A stretch of DNA of 20,553 bases, taken from Obelidium mucronatum (Eukaryota; Chytridiomycota; Chytridiomycetes; Chytridiales; Chytriomycetaceae). The stretch's first letter is position 1, and each line of letters opens with the position of its first letter. The position numbers and the translations under genes were made by a program. The notes beneath the pieces were generated by a model. The model was given only the letters and a program-made list of their open reading frames with translations. It did no database searches and had not been told where the DNA came from. Of the stretch, positions 8,689 through 17,775 are shown piece by piece. The stretch is taken from assembly GCA_025765595.1 (NCBI GenBank), contig JAIVFH010000429.1, positions 1 through 20,553 of the forward strand. Direction: 5' to 3'.

Positions 8689-9692
8689 ATTACTTCTCGA
8701 AGAAATGGTCTTCAAGTTTGAGGAGGCTGATCATCAATCATGCATTTCGTTGTGCCAGGAAGCTTGTTGATTCCAATAACAAAAGCAATAACGGCGTAGT
8801 GCTCTGGTGCATGAATTCGAAGTTGTAATGAGCCGCATTTGGCTTAAACTGAGGATTATGTTCCGATTCGACGTAGTTATCCTTTTGGCATAAACCGGCT
8901 GTTTTTTATCAATGTTGAATAACGGAATCAAAGAACTTGCGTCGAAACAGCAGAAATTCGAAAGAAAATTGGACCCAGCGATTAAGTCCGAGAACGAGTG
9001 TTTGATGGAGTGTTTGATTAGATTTTCACGAATTCTCCTAGTAAGGAATAGTCGCTGCGGAGACTATGTGTATTCTTATGATTCTTCTAAGTGCAGTCTA
9101 TGTCGCTTCGAATATTCTAAAGTGACAAAACCACACAATTCAAGTCAATCACCGATTTGCGTACATTTAATAGGCACGGATCATGATCCCTTATACTCTA
9201 TGGCATGGAGATTTTGTTGATTGGATTTGACATACTCGTCACTGCAGCATGCCTCTGATTTGTCTATGTTTGACTATTACCCCATCAGTCCAAAACCATA
9301 CACCACTCATTTCTGCCACTGGAATCCAGGTTGGACTACGCATCAGCTGAAAATCATCTAGTGAATCGTTCCAGTCCATGCGGTCATAAAGAACGGATTG
9401 CCAACGCCAGCTTCAGAGAGATCAAACCGATTCTGTAGCTGATGAAAGTGTTGTGATAGGTGTTCTCTGGTTCAAACGGTTGAATCTACAGACTGTTCTC
9501 ACGCCCGCTCCACCAAAGTGTGAAATAATGGCGCTGATGTGTCGTTGAAGTCTGAAAATGGTGACGACTGGGATGTCGTGAGACAGCGGCCTATTTAGCG
9601 CTGATATCAATGGCAAGATTGAGACTATTTCGGTGCTCTCTTAAGCTGGAAGCGAAATGTTTGTTCGCAAAGAAGGTGTTCTTCCTCATCAA
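8689..9692. other. Decayed coding-like stretch, unidentified
   Basis: About 1 kb with short open pieces on both strands and no recognisable domain. Plus strand: CIELLLEEMVFKFEEADH (about 8678-8730), which in the duplicate leads into the EEP nuclease relic, and a 102-codon frame at 8912-9220 that begins at TTG and has several Cys. Minus strand: FVIDEEEHLLCEQTFRFQL (about 9705-9630, before a TAG), a 64-codon frame at 9616-9422, and LSEAGVGNPFFMTAWTG (about 9420-9365). These may be exons of lost genes, but frames and strands disagree and I make no call. Confidence 0.35.
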
Positions 9693-9956
9693 TCACGAAA
9701 TCGAGCAGCTTCTGAACCAACAACCGAGTGAGATCCAGTCCTCTCGAGAAGAGTTTTCAGTTCTTTTGATGTTTTCTAACTGATGCTGGAAGATGCTGCT
9801 GGATTGAGATGCGATGATTCTTGGAGTGAAGTCCTTATATTGAAAAAGCAACAAACAAATGTTGATCGCATTTGTAGATGAATTATGCGCATTCACTACC
9901 TGCAAACGAGGAATCGAGATTGAACATGTGCGGTTTTTTTCCATGACTTGTTCCAA
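9693..9956 (-). pseudogene. Minus-strand ORF with a diverged piece of R3
   Basis: An 87-codon open stretch whose 3' part reads LENIKRTENSSREDWISLG. On the minus strand of R3 the corresponding reading is YFQRTEDAFRENWIS (copy A, near 8290-8215) and YFQRTEDAFREERIA (copy B, near 19735-19680). Conservation in a third, strongly diverged copy suggests the minus strand may once have been coding here. At the DNA level the shared anchor is GTGAGATCCAGT. Its first codon is not ATG and no family was recognised. The alternative is a simple DNA repeat with a chance open frame. Confidence 0.25.
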
Positions 9957-10272
9957 GTGGAATTCAATTTGCTGACTTTTTTATTTCCGACAATCCGTTT
10001 GGTTTCGAAGTCCAAGAAATATTTTATTGACGCTTTTTTTCAAGTGGTTGAATCTGTTTGAATTGTCGGAATCTTCCAACTGAAAATTAAATCACCAGCA
10101 ATCTAACGGCAATACAATCAAGATCTACCGATCCTATCAACATCAACATCGCATATCAGCAAATACTAGTACTACAACTACAAAGTAAATAGTTACGCGT
10201 TCTGGCCCAAACAAGCGCACCCTTGAAGAAACTTTGATTCCCTCAACGATTTCAAGATTTTATCGTTCGAAA
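9957..10272. promoter_or_regulatory. 5' flank of the 378-aa gene
   Basis: AT-rich, with CAACATCAACATCGCATATC and CTACAACTAC runs at about 10138-10185, typical of a fungal 5' leader (CA-rich, few ATGs). No gene was seen in it. A promoter is presumed from position only. Confidence 0.3.
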
Positions 10273-11536
10273 ATGAAAGAAGACGTAACTTTTCAGCTCC
10301 TAAAGGCCCTGTTAAGAGCCCAAAGCAAGGTAGTAAGGTCGTTTTCTTAAGTTTGCTTTAATCTGTGCTTTAATTCAACACATCATTTCAAAAAGACACA
10401 CAACGCCGTTATCAACATTCAAAAAAGACTGTCCAGACTCGAGAAGGATTCGAAAATTCTCGCAAATGCTGTTCCAGCGAAATCACAAAAGGTATCTTCA
10501 TCTTTTTTTGATGAGAACTTCAACACATTCATTCTGCTCGCAGCGGCTCGTTCAAATAAAGCTTTCGAGCATAATATTTAAAAGAAAATCTTGCGTGGTG
10601 CAATGCTCAGCAAGAATCGAGGAAGCCACTGACTTGGTAGAATCATCTGAAGCTCCACCTGAAATGAGTCGTACTCGAGGCAACACTGTAGCCATTCCAG
10701 GAACTCTGATCCTTGATCAGCTTAAAAGTGAGGCCCACTACTTTGCTTTCAAAGTTTTGTCATGGTTAATTTTGAGGAGCATAGATACTCTCGCTGCTTC
10801 TGGCCAAACAGTATTGGCTTCAAATGCAGTTGCGCCTACCTGCACTGCAGTTTCTGCGCCCAACAACGCTGGATCGCCTGTTTCCGCTTCCATTGATATT
10901 TTGCCGACTTCTGTCAATTCAATCGACACTGTGCCGCCTATCCCATTGTCCTTGAACTCTCCCGCAAATGAAACTTCAAGCCAACAAACCATCCGGCCGC
11001 TCTACATCACCCCTTCACCATCTCATCAACACAAAGCACCGTCTATCCATCCTCAAATTCCCACGCAGTCATTTTCGAATCCACCGAGTAACCCGACCCC
11101 TTCATTCCCTCATCAATCGAACGTGCCGCCTTGCCCTTCCCATCTTTCTATTAATTCATTTTTAAATCCACCCATGCGGCAGAATCTGGCAATTGGCCAA
11201 CGCTTCTACAAGTTGGTCACTCGGGCCCCACAAAACAGTCCAATTATGCCAAAGAGAAAACGCGTGAACTTTAATTTAGAAGAGCAAGTGTTGGGTCCCG
11301 ATGAGGGACATATTTCTTTGTCAGAATGCCAGGCCGCGTACAACTTGGCCCTTGCACAAGCATTAGCATCAGTAAAACAACCAACTCCAAACCCATCGTT
11401 AGAGCCACACGCTGGACCAGCACCCCCCAAATGTGAAGTTGGAGACTATTATGGCAACCAAATTCCATCAGTGTCGATGGAACCGAATCAAAGAAAGAAG
11501 GTCGGACGGGCGCAACGCGTGTTTTATCCATTTTAG
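10273..11536 (+). CDS. Intron-containing gene, about 378-aa Pro/Ser-rich protein, unknown
   Basis: Not recognised. Exons 10273-10329, 10396-10549 and 10611-11536 (stop TAG). Introns of 66 nt (GTAGTA..AAG) and 61 nt (GTTCAA..CTCAG) keep phase, joining an ATG exon and a basic helical exon to the long 3' frame. Without splicing, the middle exon's frame ends at a TAA near 10578. The first about 60 residues look like a coiled coil (MKEDVTFQLLKALLRAQSK, then NIQKRLSRLEKD). Residues after about 120 are rich in Pro, Ser and Thr and probably disordered. A basic PKRKR motif near the C-terminal third could be a nuclear signal, followed by a helix with SLSECQAAYNLALAQALASV. A further 57-nt GTGAGG..CATAG segment (10729-10785) is stop-free and hydrophobic; removing it also keeps phase, so it may be a fourth intron (359 aa). 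Upstream of R1 copy B; frames intact, so probably a working gene. Confidence 0.6.
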
Positions 11537-11870
11537 TCTGCTGAGACTAAGTTGCCGAGTTAAACCGAAGATGGCGGTGTATCGTTTTTCACTCTCTCCC
11601 AACACAAGTTTGCTTTCTCTCTTTTGATTTTTTTTTTTTTTTGAGTCCTTCATCTATTTTCCCAACTTGGTGTATTTGCCACATAAAAATTATTTCGAAA
11701 TTATATTAAAATGCCACGCGACGTTTGGGTCGTTAGAAACGGTTTGAAAGAGCATACATGTATGAAAGGTTAAGGGATTAGGCAATGAGTATTTATTCCA
11801 ATTTTCACAAATAACAAACAAACAAAAGTAATAAAGTATTAAATATAAAATAATAAGGCAGCTTCGAACT
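11537..11870. other. 3' flank of the 378-aa gene
   Basis: No gene seen. It contains a run of about 15 T near 11629-11643 and, at 11800-11860, A-rich sequence with AATAAAG and AAATATAAAATAATAAG, likely a 3' untranslated region and polyadenylation zone. Confidence 0.4.
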
Positions 11871-11874
11871 TATT

Positions 11875-12563
11875 TTTGAGGGGACAGTTTGGATCTCATA
11901 ATTTGCATGGGAGCTCATGTTTGTTGGGACAGTTATTTAGGAGCTCACTTTTTGTTGGGACAGTTGGGAGCTCGTTGGTTCTCATTCAGAATTATTATAT
12001 CATCATTTGAGACGCGAATTCATCAAAACACACAAGAAGAAGGAGTGGGTTCCACCGAGGGAAATTGGGGGGTCTGCCGGACTCACCAGCTGCTAATTGC
12101 TCGGACTCTCAGCATACAAACCCCGGGGATCGCCAAATGCTCACTCAATTTGCGGCTCCCCTCAGACTGACCGGCCCTGATCAGCTGTTTCTAATGGCGC
12201 CTCCTGTGGCAGTTCACCTTGGACCTTGGCTTGGCTTGGCTGGGACCAGTTGGCTTGAGTAGGCTTGGGTTGGCTGGGATTCCGAAGCAGTGTGTTTGTT
12301 GTTTGTGTGTTTTGTTTTTTGCATCTTTTTGAATGGAATATTCTTTTCAGACGCGTCGCGTTTTATTCCAGATTTTGGAGAATTTGCAACAAGTGAAAAA
12401 ATTGGAGAAAGTGAAAAAATCGGACAACGTCCGAACGCTGTGAAAATTTTCACTCTCGTCGTAAACGAAGAAGCAGGATCCTCATCGAGTTGCGTGTGAG
12501 TCTATTTATCACAACTGTTGAGTCAGACATGTGTTTATTTGGAACGAAAGAAACACAGAATAA
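11875..12563 (+). repeat. Dispersed repeat R1, copy B
   Basis: Second copy of R1 (see 3716-4412). The tandem head has units starting at 11895, 11914, 11944 and 11971. The copies differ by scattered substitutions and one- to four-base indels and end together at CACAGAATAA. The flanks are unrelated beyond both ends. Confidence 0.75.
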
Positions 12564-12763
12564 TACACGAAAACAAAGCAGAATTGGAAGTTTGAGAAAG
12601 CAAAATCAATCGTTCCAGTTTCGAATGTAAGTTTTGAAACTCATTCTCAATAGTACTCGATAGGGTGGCGATTGATGATTCAATGAGTGCCAAGATTAAT
12701 TTTGATCCAGGTGGAATCCGAATCCTTACTCTTTAGGTCATGAAATGAAAAAATCCAAATTTA
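12564..12763. other. Short spacer between R1 and R2a, copy B
   Basis: About 200 bases with no gene seen. The equivalent place in copy A is about 1.65 kb and holds the five-exon gene, so one copy has gained or lost it. Confidence 0.4.
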
Positions 12764-13190
12764 GTAATCGATGGGACTATCACTTATCGATGTGATGCAA
12801 AGCAGTGGACCAGAATTTGTGGCTTGTAGCTTGTGGTGGCTTGAACTGCCAGCCATCTCCTGTCATTTTCAGAATCAAAAAAAAGGAGAAAAAAAAACGA
12901 AGAAATTTTTCGTTGACCAACCTCAAAACCTCCATTTCATTGAATAACGGCCTCCACTCCTTGATCAAAACTCTGACGATAGTTATTCCACCTGTCATCG
13001 TGTGAACGTGGCTGCGTTTGCGTTATTGCACATTCCCAGCGTTGTTATTCTTTGAAAATTGTTGAAGGACGACAAGTTAGAACACGTTTTCCATCTGGCT
13101 TTCCGTAATTTCAAAATCGGGTAATCGATCTTTTTTTATGTTGGCTTTACATATTTTCCGCATATCCAGATTTTTTGATTTGATCGTAAT
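12764..13190 (+). repeat. Dispersed repeat R2a, copy B (left flank of retroelement)
   Basis: Matches 6061-6512 up to TTTGATCGTAATGTGA (copy A: TTTGACCGCAGGTGT). Beyond this the retroelement begins, and the match resumes at 18568-18571. Confidence 0.65.
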
Positions 13191-13260
13191 GTGAGTTTCC
13201 CATCGAAAGGCGCCGGTCAAGCCCTCAGAATGGTCGAACAGATTGAAACGAAGACGCAGT

Positions 13261-13266
13261 TTTATT
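13261..13266 (-). terminator. Possible AATAAA polyadenylation signal of the retroelement
   Basis: TTTATT on the plus strand, about 145 bases beyond the recombinase stop in the element's 3' noncoding part. Position fits, but a hexamer alone is weak evidence. Confidence 0.35.
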
Positions 13267-13381
13267 GGGACTTCACGAAAAATCAAAGAGAGAGTAGGCG
13301 CGATGGCACCCCCAATCCACTTCGAATAGCGCAAGTGTACCCAAAGGAGAGTCCGAGGAAGCGGTGGAGGCTACGATGGTA

Positions 13382-13403
13382 GGCCCCCACAGATGGCGCC
13401 TAA
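13382..13403 (-). repeat. Candidate internal repeat of the element's 5' end
   Basis: Minus strand TTAGGCGCCATCTGTGGGGG resembles TTACGGGGCCATCGTGGGGG at the element's 5' end (about 18550-18531), in direct orientation. YR retroelements of the Ngaro/PAT type repeat their 5' end just after the recombinase frame. The match is about 20 bases with a few differences, so it is suggestive only. Confidence 0.35.
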
Positions 13404-13409
13404 CCGGGC

Positions 13410-14531
13410 CTACAATGGAGGCCGGCCTTGGGGAGGCAGAGGTGAAGCCAAGGGCAGGAGTCCGCCGGTGATGAGAGAACGCAGAGAGACTGGTTTCGTG
13501 GCAAGGGCTTTTTGGAGCGCAGGGAAGGAGCGAACGTAGGATTCCCAAGCGTCAGAGGTCCATCGCCCTTGGATTTTGATGTACTGAGCGGAGCAACCGT
13601 TGAGGGCAAGGTAAGTTGCACCGCCAGCGCGAAGACATTTTGAGCCGACGTGAAAACCCAGCAAATTGCTAAGAATGCCGAGAAACCAGTTTCTGGTGGG
13701 GACTGTAGCGTCATCTTTTAGAAGTAAAACGTTGCTTGAGAGGGAGTGGGTGTCGAAGCGGAGTTTCAAATACTCTTTGATGATATTCAGGGAGTTGGCT
13801 GGTGGTGGCTTTAGGTCCTTTGACAATTTGTGGATATAGATGGTGTAGCCCTTTCCCGTTTGGTCTGGTTTATGGACAGGTAATTTGTACGATATAAAGC
13901 GAGCCGCGTGCAGAATTAATGGGGTGTCGGCGTCGAGTGATGAAATTAAGATGCGTTTCCACGGGCAAACAAGTGATGCGTCGTCATAATCAGATATTTC
14001 GGCGAGTCTATGCAGAGCAAAGAAACCCAAGGCAAGCATGACCTTAAAGAGGGACCAGTTATAAGAAGATAACTGAGGGGGGTTTGGAAGAGCAACTAGC
14101 TTGTTTACGTCTTTGATGGATAGATAGAAGCTTTCTTTTGCGGAAGGCAGGTTTGAGCGTATCCTTTGTTTGCAGATGCCGAGGAGGGTTAATTTTAAGC
14201 GTTTGCTTGCGCGAATGTTGGGCCAGTCGTCGAAACCCATTGACACATAGACTGCACCGATTCCACCTAGCCAAGAAGCTATTGAGGCTGGTGAGTAGTT
14301 TGCAAGGTGCATCCAAGTGCACCACAGAATCAGGGTCTCGGCCGAGTCCGGAAGGCCGGATGGAGCTAAGTCCGGAAATTTGGTAGTGAAGCGCTTCCAG
14401 TGAGACCATGCTGTAGCATGGGACTTCAAAGTGGTACCTTCGAATGCACTGGAGATGAGTTTGTTTGCGGCTGTTTTGAGCGTCGGTGCGGATATATGAG
14501 CTGGCTGTTTTCTGGTGGAGAAGACGGTCAT
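13410..14531 (-). CDS. Tyrosine recombinase of the retroelement
   Basis: Catalyses integration of the element's circular DNA by strand exchange. Numbered from ATG 14531 (373 aa): an N-terminal helical SAM-like DNA-binding part (TLKSHATAWSHWKRF, about 34-48), then the catalytic domain. R175 lies in FALHRLAEI (box I). Box II reads KCLRAGGAT with R301, and Lys298 stands where His is usual. W324 is in QGRWTSDAW, and Y332 in ESYVR is the nucleophile. Length is normal for element-encoded recombinases. The reading frame is the same as that of the RT-RNase H, separated by one TAA at 14585-14583; 17 further sense codons lie between that stop and this ATG, so it could be made by readthrough or by re-initiation at the ATG. 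The last codons overlap the start of the element's 3' repeat region. The Lys-for-His change occurs in some recombinase families and need not inactivate it. Confidence 0.85.
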   Translation of the reverse strand: MTVFSTRKQPAHISAPTLKTAANKLISSAFEGTTLKSHATAWSHWKRFTTKFPDLAPSGLPDSAETLILWCTWMHLANYSPASIASWLGGIGAVYVSMGFDDWPNIRASKRLKLTLLGICKQRIRSNLPSAKESFYLSIKDVNKLVALPNPPQLSSYNWSLFKVMLALGFFALHRLAEISDYDDASLVCPWKRILISSLDADTPLILHAARFISYKLPVHKPDQTGKGYTIYIHKLSKDLKPPPANSLNIIKEYLKLRFDTHSLSSNVLLLKDDATVPTRNWFLGILSNLLGFHVGSKCLRAGGATYLALNGCSAQYIKIQGRWTSDAWESYVRSFPALQKALATKPVSLRSLITGGLLPLASPLPPQGRPPL

Positions 14532-14582
14532 TTTGGAGATTTTCAATCCAAAAATAGAACGACTGTTGGCAACGAAGTTGAT

Positions 14583-16769
14583 TTATTTGAATGCGGAGGC
14601 GAAAGGAGCAGGGAGTGGCAGCAAGTCTTCGAAGGATAGTTGACGTATTTTGACTTGTGGACAGAGGAACTGCACCAATGGTAAGCAACGTCTAGAGCCG
14701 GCGTCCGCTACTATGTTCCTTTTCCCTGGGATATATGCCACTCGAGGAGAGAAACCAAACTCCGCCTCCAACGAGACAAAGGCTTGCAGGATGGCAACGT
14801 TCAGTGGTACTGAAGAATGGAGTGTGTCGAAATTTGCGCGAGCTCCTTTGTTGTCGCAAAAGCCCAGGAATCTTTTTCCTGGATAGCGGTTTTTAGCTGC
14901 TATGTAAAAACCCATAGCTTGGGCAAAAAGTTCCGGTGAGCCGATATGCATTTGGGTGCCGTCAATGTTGAAACCAACTCCTGATGTCAAACCGTCGAAC
15001 CAATAATAGTGGAGCTCATTGAACTGGGGGAACCAGATTGCTAATCCGAAGGGACAGGCGTCTGCGTAAAAGACTACATCGGCTTCGTGCAAGTCCCAGG
15101 CCTCGAATTGGAACATCCGAACTGGTTTTGCGACTTTCAAAAAGTTGCTGATATATGAAAGAGAGGCGGCAACTTCAGGAGTTTGCAATAGATGGTAATG
15201 AGCCCTTCCTCTTGCTTTAGCCATGACTTTATACAGAGAACTGAACCAGGGCTTTAGGAGGACATGAACATTGCAAGACCAATTTAGGAATCCTGCAAGC
15301 GAATTCCATTCGCGAAGTTTTCTTGGGATCGGAGAGGAGTGCAACCAATCCTGGACCATGGATTTTAGAGAATTTGAGCTTTCGGCGGTTATGTTCATGG
15401 TTAAATCTACGGCGTTGATGATAAAACCAGTGATTGTGACGATTTGACCAAATTCATCTTTTTCGTCTGACGTGGAGATGCCCAATTCGTGGATGAAGTG
15501 CTTCAAAGAGGACATCGGCTTTGGTGGCATTTTTTGGTCGAAATCCTCTTTGGGTTGATAACAGGCTCCAAAGAAGTCGTCCATGAACACCAACGCTAAT
15601 ATCTCTAGGATGTTAGAAGCGTACCAAGATATTAAATGGCTAATGGCTGAAGTAAAAAGCATTGGGCCCGTACGAACTCCAAAGGACACGCAGAAGTTAA
15701 GGTAGAATTTTTGATTGTAGTGGATCCAGTGGAGGCCTTGAAGAACTGGATGAAGCGGTAATAATCTGAATGCTCCCTTTATGTCGACTTTCCAAAGCAC
15801 TAAAACATGGTTTGGAGGGCAGTTTTTGTGGAGGTGCCGAAGAAAGGGGAGCAAGTCGTTTGGCGTATCGTACCGGACTTTAGCTTCGTCCGGCGTAATG
15901 AAGTCATTAAAAGAGTGTGAATCCGGGGATTTTGAGAGGTTATAGATCAGCCTAAATTTTTCTTGTTGCTGCAAGACGAAAGTGGGGACTGTGGAACAAT
16001 AGTCGGGTAGGCTGTCGAAAGGGCCTGCCATTCTCCCTGCTGCCAACTCCTTGCTAATTTTTGATGCCAGTTCACGGTCAAGTTCTGGTGAATTTGGCTT
16101 CGTGTCGTGACGATAGCGAGGTGTAAATGGTCGGTCGAGATCACCGGTGCCAGTCCAGAAACCAGTGGAAAAGCCTCGAACGCAGGACTCAATGAACAAT
16201 TGATTGGGAAATGATGCAAAGGCTGCCACAAATTTTTCGAGATTGACTGGACAGACGTTTTTGAAAATTCCTAGCGAACTAAAGTATTTGTTGATACGTT
16301 CGAAGCGAATGTCGTTAGACGGCGGAGCAGGTAACGGATTACGAGATACTATCTCTTTTGCAGAGAAGACAATGCCCTTGAACGATGGGTCGAAAGCTCT
16401 GCCTCGCGTAAAGCTGGGAACTTTCATCGCATCGTTCATGTCCTTTTCCTTTTGGGACCACGCCGAGTCAAATGGAAGCACGGGACCAAAGTATTTCCCC
16501 AAGTCGTCGGCCATTCGACGATGTAGGGACGCGTCCAGTGCAGCGCGAGGTGGTAGAGTGGAGCCGGGTTTGGGCGGTAGGAGAAGCGAAACAGGAGTTA
16601 GCTTTAGCTTATTTGAAGATGGGTAATTTGATACGAGTCTTTTATTGTGTTCGGATTGCAAAACAATAAAGTTGAGCGTGGTATCATCACCTTCTCCAAC
16701 AACGAGGGGTTTTGCTGTAACTACGGCTACCGGCGGGACCACAACAGAATGGAGGGGAAGAGACAACAC
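14583..16769 (-). CDS. Reverse transcriptase - RNase H
   Basis: Copies the element RNA and degrades it. Numbered from codon 16769 (a GTG; 728 codons): RT palm from about 245 with KFRLIYNLS; motif A at VLWKVDIKGAFRLLPLHP with Asp329; motif B FGVRTGPMLF; motif C VFMDDFFG with Asp397/398. RNase H has VVFYADACPFG (D570), SPELFAQA (E613), FCDNKGA (D639) and IPGKRNIVADAGSRR (D689), so all four catalytic acids are present. No protease, integrase or methyltransferase follows. The frame is open upstream to 16823, overlapping the end of gag part 2 by about 38 nt in the +1 frame; the first ATG is at 16514 (codon 86), before the RT domain. It could thus start at that ATG or by +1 frameshifting. It ends with a single TAA, then continues in frame into the recombinase. 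Confidence 0.88.
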   Translation of the reverse strand: MLSLPLHSVVVPPVAVVTAKPLVVGEGDDTTLNFIVLQSEHNKRLVSNYPSSNKLKLTPVSLLLPPKPGSTLPPRAALDASLHRRMADDLGKYFGPVLPFDSAWSQKEKDMNDAMKVPSFTRGRAFDPSFKGIVFSAKEIVSRNPLPAPPSNDIRFERINKYFSSLGIFKNVCPVNLEKFVAAFASFPNQLFIESCVRGFSTGFWTGTGDLDRPFTPRYRHDTKPNSPELDRELASKISKELAAGRMAGPFDSLPDYCSTVPTFVLQQQEKFRLIYNLSKSPDSHSFNDFITPDEAKVRYDTPNDLLPFLRHLHKNCPPNHVLVLWKVDIKGAFRLLPLHPVLQGLHWIHYNQKFYLNFCVSFGVRTGPMLFTSAISHLISWYASNILEILALVFMDDFFGACYQPKEDFDQKMPPKPMSSLKHFIHELGISTSDEKDEFGQIVTITGFIINAVDLTMNITAESSNSLKSMVQDWLHSSPIPRKLREWNSLAGFLNWSCNVHVLLKPWFSSLYKVMAKARGRAHYHLLQTPEVAASLSYISNFLKVAKPVRMFQFEAWDLHEADVVFYADACPFGLAIWFPQFNELHYYWFDGLTSGVGFNIDGTQMHIGSPELFAQAMGFYIAAKNRYPGKRFLGFCDNKGARANFDTLHSSVPLNVAILQAFVSLEAEFGFSPRVAYIPGKRNIVADAGSRRCLPLVQFLCPQVKIRQLSFEDLLPLPAPFASAFK

Positions 16770-16785
16770 GCCCCCTGCCAGCGCC

Positions 16786-17775
16786 CTAGAGAAAGGGCTG
16801 TTGGGGAGGTTGCGGGGTTTCCACTAGGTCGTTCTTCGGCTGGACCCGTAGGTGCTCATGCTTGTCCCATGCTTTGTGGTTTTCCGCTAACGAAGCTTCC
16901 TTGAAGCAGAATACGCAGATGTGTGCACGATAACAGGACTGACGAAAACAATTGTGTACGTTCCATCCGAGACAGAGCTCCTTCCCTTCATGTTTCAAGC
17001 CGCGAATGTCGTTAACTTGAACGGAGATGAATTTTCTCAGCTTCTTTGTCTTTGGAAGAGGAGGTGCTAAGATTTCACCACCGGTTGCTTTTTCAAGTGC
17101 AACTGGTGCCGTGGGGAGGGTTTTGACTGCAATAGCTCGTGCTAACCAAATTTCTCTTGCTGGGCCGGCTGGGGGAACTGGTGGAAGTCCGGTGATTCTG
17201 GTCCAAATTTCGGTTCTCTCTGGGCACTCAGTTGACAAACGCGTCAACGTCAGAAAGGCTGTAGATGGAGACCGAATAGGTGTGCAGCAGAAAGTAGTCC
17301 ATTCTGAGAAGAATGCGAGGAACTTTTGGAATGGTAATGATGGGTAGCCGATGTGACAGGAATCCAAGAATTCATGGAAATTGGAGAACTCTTCCGCCCG
17401 AAAAGGGTGGCCGGCACCGTCTATGAAGAACTGATTAGCTGCGGCAGCGAATCTTTTGAAGCAGATGAAGAAGTGCTGAAAAGATGTTGGGACAGATTCC
17501 GGGTTTGCTGCCACAAAGATAGATCTGATTTGGTTTTGTGGAGGCAGAGCATTCAAGGCTCCGTTCAAAGAAGGAATGAATGTGTTTGAAGCCAGCGGAG
17601 AAAAGAATTCGAGCTGGATTGGCCTGTTCTTCACAATGGACAAGAATGCCGGTGTGTTGCCGGCACTTTGTATGAGCGATAGAGGCAGAAGAGGTCCTTG
17701 CAGCGATTCACCAAAGACCTGTGGAAGCAATTTTCCTGTCTCGTTCAGGAAGCTCCAGTTCGCGGTTGTCTCGGA
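16786..17775 (-). CDS. Gag-like part 2, CCCH zinc-motif protein, no ATG
   Basis: An open frame of 329 codons following directly, in the same frame, the TAA that ends gag part 1. It contains no Met codon at all (the nearest apparent start, at 17730, is TTG), so it cannot start by itself in the usual way. The C-terminal part has a Cys-rich motif, CLGWNVHNCFRQSCYRAH, spacing C-x7-C-x4-C-x3-H, followed by ICVFC and two His. Such fingers are typical of the gag-like proteins of YR retroelements and probably bind the element RNA. The rest is hydrophobic and Pro-rich without a recognised domain. It most likely forms the C-terminal half of one Gag of about 540 codons, made by stop readthrough, or cut short by a recent nonsense mutation. 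It ends at TAG 16788-16786, inside the overlap with the RT frame. Confidence 0.72.
   Translation of the reverse strand, partial: SETTANWSFLNETGKLLPQVFGESLQGPLLPLSLIQSAGNTPAFLSIVKNRPIQLEFFSPLASNTFIPSLNGALNALPPQNQIRSIFVAANPESVPTSFQHFFICFKRFAAAANQFFIDGAGHPFRAEEFSNFHEFLDSCHIGYPSLPFQKFLAFFSEWTTFCCTPIRSPSTAFLTLTRLSTECPERTEIWTRITGLPPVPPAGPAREIWLARAIAVKTLPTAPVALEKATGGEILAPPLPKTKKLRKFISVQVNDIRGLKHEGKELCLGWNVHNCFRQSCYRAHICVFCFKEASLAENHKAWDKHEHLRVQPKNDLVETPQPPQQPFL

Noticed and set aside
10466..10610. Start of the long plus-strand frame at ATG 10466
   Set aside because: A different frame of the same bases continues a coding-like upstream exon from ATG 10273, and phase-correct introns join it to the long frame at 10611.
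10729..10785. Transmembrane segment in the 378-aa protein
   Set aside because: The only hydrophobic stretch coincides with a segment having good GT..AG ends, a T-rich middle and a length that keeps phase, so it is more likely an intron.
14059..14688. 209-codon minus ORF spanning the RT/recombinase junction
   Set aside because: It lies in another frame over two strongly supported domains and has no recognisable motif; a shadow frame.
17730..17730. Independent start of gag part 2 at 17730, and of the RT frame at 16769
   Set aside because: These codons are TTG and GTG. Neither is a usual eukaryotic start, and both frames are open further upstream.
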